DNA of 64,000 bases. It comes from Apteryx mantelli. Taxonomy: Eukaryota; Chordata; Aves; Apterygiformes; Apterygidae. Of this stretch, positions 62,745 through 64,000 are shown piece by piece. The stretch lies in the NCBI RefSeq assembly GCF_036417845.1, contig NC_089980.1, forward strand, positions 109,951,169 through 110,015,168, given 5' to 3'. Positions within the stretch are counted from its first letter, which is position 1. Each line of letters begins with the position of its first letter. The notes under the pieces were generated by a model. That model worked only from the letters and a program-made list of their open reading frames with translations, searched no databases and was not told the origin of the DNA. A program made the position numbers and the translations under genes.

Positions 62745-64000
62745 CACTTCATTGGGATTGCTGCAAAGAAACACGTAGAGTGAGATGCTGAAATACATAG
62801 ATATGACACCTCTATACCTTCAAATACCATGTACAGTATGTTTCATATCTCTGGCCTTTGCTTTCATCTTGTCTCTCTCCACATTTTCATTATCCATAAA
62901 GAGTGTATTGGACACATTTATTTTTGATGTGTGTGGCCATCTAAACCCTCTCTGAGGTTTCTTGGATGTTTCAATAAACTGAATCTTTTGCATTTTGGAA
63001 AAACAATTACAGCTGCAGTTCATATTGTGAAGGAAAACAGTATCTTGTTGGGTCTACTTCCATGGGCTGTGACACCCTGAATAAGCTCAACATTTATGGA
63101 GGATGGAGAATTATTGGACACAATATAAAGATATCATATGTGTATATGACACACACACACACATACACAAACAGAAACACTAAAAAGCACTTCTTTTTAA
63201 GCAGGTGTTTTACAAAAAATTGTTTTTAAAACACAAGCCCTGATTACTCTTTCCTTGTGCGTTTATTTTTAAAAGTGTATATGTTTTTCATTTTCTTTGC
63301 GTTGGGATCTGCGTGCACATGTGTGTTTTGTAAATACTGATTCTGAGAAGCAACTACCAGTACACGAGCCTCCTATAAAAAGTAAAGGTATTCAGATACT
63401 AGGCAAACTGCAAGATACCATGCAGCTGGTCTTGAATGAATCCTCAGGCGGTCTGAGAAAGTGCAGGGAGCTCAGATGCTGCTCTGTTCATGTTTGTGTG
63501 GCAAGTGCAAATGAAAAGGGGAGCAAACAGATTTTTCAAGTTCTGCATGTAAAATTTGGGTACCAGTCAGACAGGAAACACTTCCTTTTCTCCATATTTT
63601 ATACATATTCAGTTTTCTGCTTAGCTATTGCTACAACTACCAATGGTGCATGTGTTAGAGGAAAGGGAAACGAGACACGTGTATCGAACACTAGGACACT
63701 AATCTGAACACATGCTTCATGTGGTTTACCTGTGAAGTGGAAAACAGGTGACTGTGGGGGTGTGTTCTGCTTTGCAGATATAAAATGTTTGCAGGAATAC
63801 AAAAACGCCTGAAGGAATATTTTCATCTGAAAAACTAGAAGAGGATTTTGAAAGACAGTAGGCTGTGTGATTTGGTTTAGAGTTTCCCTCCTGGTTTTTA
63901 AAGATAGTTGACAAAGGAATCATTTGAAAGAGGGATCTTTGTTATGAACTCAGTCTTAAAAGAAAAAAATTCAGCTAAATTTAACTAATTGCTAAATTTA
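62745..64000. other. Non-coding, no gene recognised
   Basis: AT-rich flank with a CA microsatellite at 63149-63168. The 136-codon plus-strand frame at 63297-63707 has no recognisable similarity, and its first codons are low in complexity. Confidence 0.55.
63149..63168. repeat. CA microsatellite
   Basis: A run of about eight AC dinucleotides, interrupted once by AT, followed by further CA-rich sequence. Confidence 0.85.

Noticed and set aside
1..64000. CRISPR arrays, bacterial operons, phage genes or tRNA genes
   Set aside because: Spliced gene structure and CR1 elements show a vertebrate nuclear genome; no regularly spaced identical repeats or tRNA cloverleaf were seen.

Overview
The window looks like an avian nuclear genome segment. 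It is AT-rich, has long introns and little coding sequence, and carries CR1 LINE copies whose 3' end has the short TTCTGTGA-type repeats typical of birds and other sauropsids. The species cannot be named from the sequence.

Layout. Positions 1-19454 hold no recognisable gene; there are simple repeats, a short perfect hairpin at about 9.1 kb and an old CR1 fragment at 10.6 kb. Positions 19455-34555 (+) contain the one gene I recognise, lengsin (LGSN), a class I glutamine-synthetase-like protein of the vertebrate lens. Three exons are readable: a long N-terminal exon (19455-20445), a short exon starting the synthetase-like domain (30907-31085) and a large last exon (33359-34555). Splice sites and reading phases agree across all three. 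The last exon keeps clear family similarity to its final codon but has two in-frame stops (TAG at 33749-33751, TAA at 34061-34063) and no frameshift. I therefore annotate a recently broken or truncated gene, with sequencing error as the main alternative. The first coding exon was not found with confidence.

Positions 34556-64000 contain no host gene I can recognise. They hold a strong CTCF-like motif in a GC-rich island (37.75 kb), a degenerate tandem array with a unit of about 50 bp (40.84-41.12 kb), a very old CR1 fragment (43.3 kb), a long CR1 copy on the minus strand with an almost complete reverse transcriptase reading frame but an altered catalytic motif (45.5-47.4 kb), a closely related short CR1 copy in the opposite orientation (55.5-56.2 kb), and a GC-rich element of about 0.6 kb that resembles a solitary LTR (62.1-62.7 kb).

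The observation most worth following is the loss of the lengsin synthetase-like domain by two nonsense codons in an otherwise well preserved gene.
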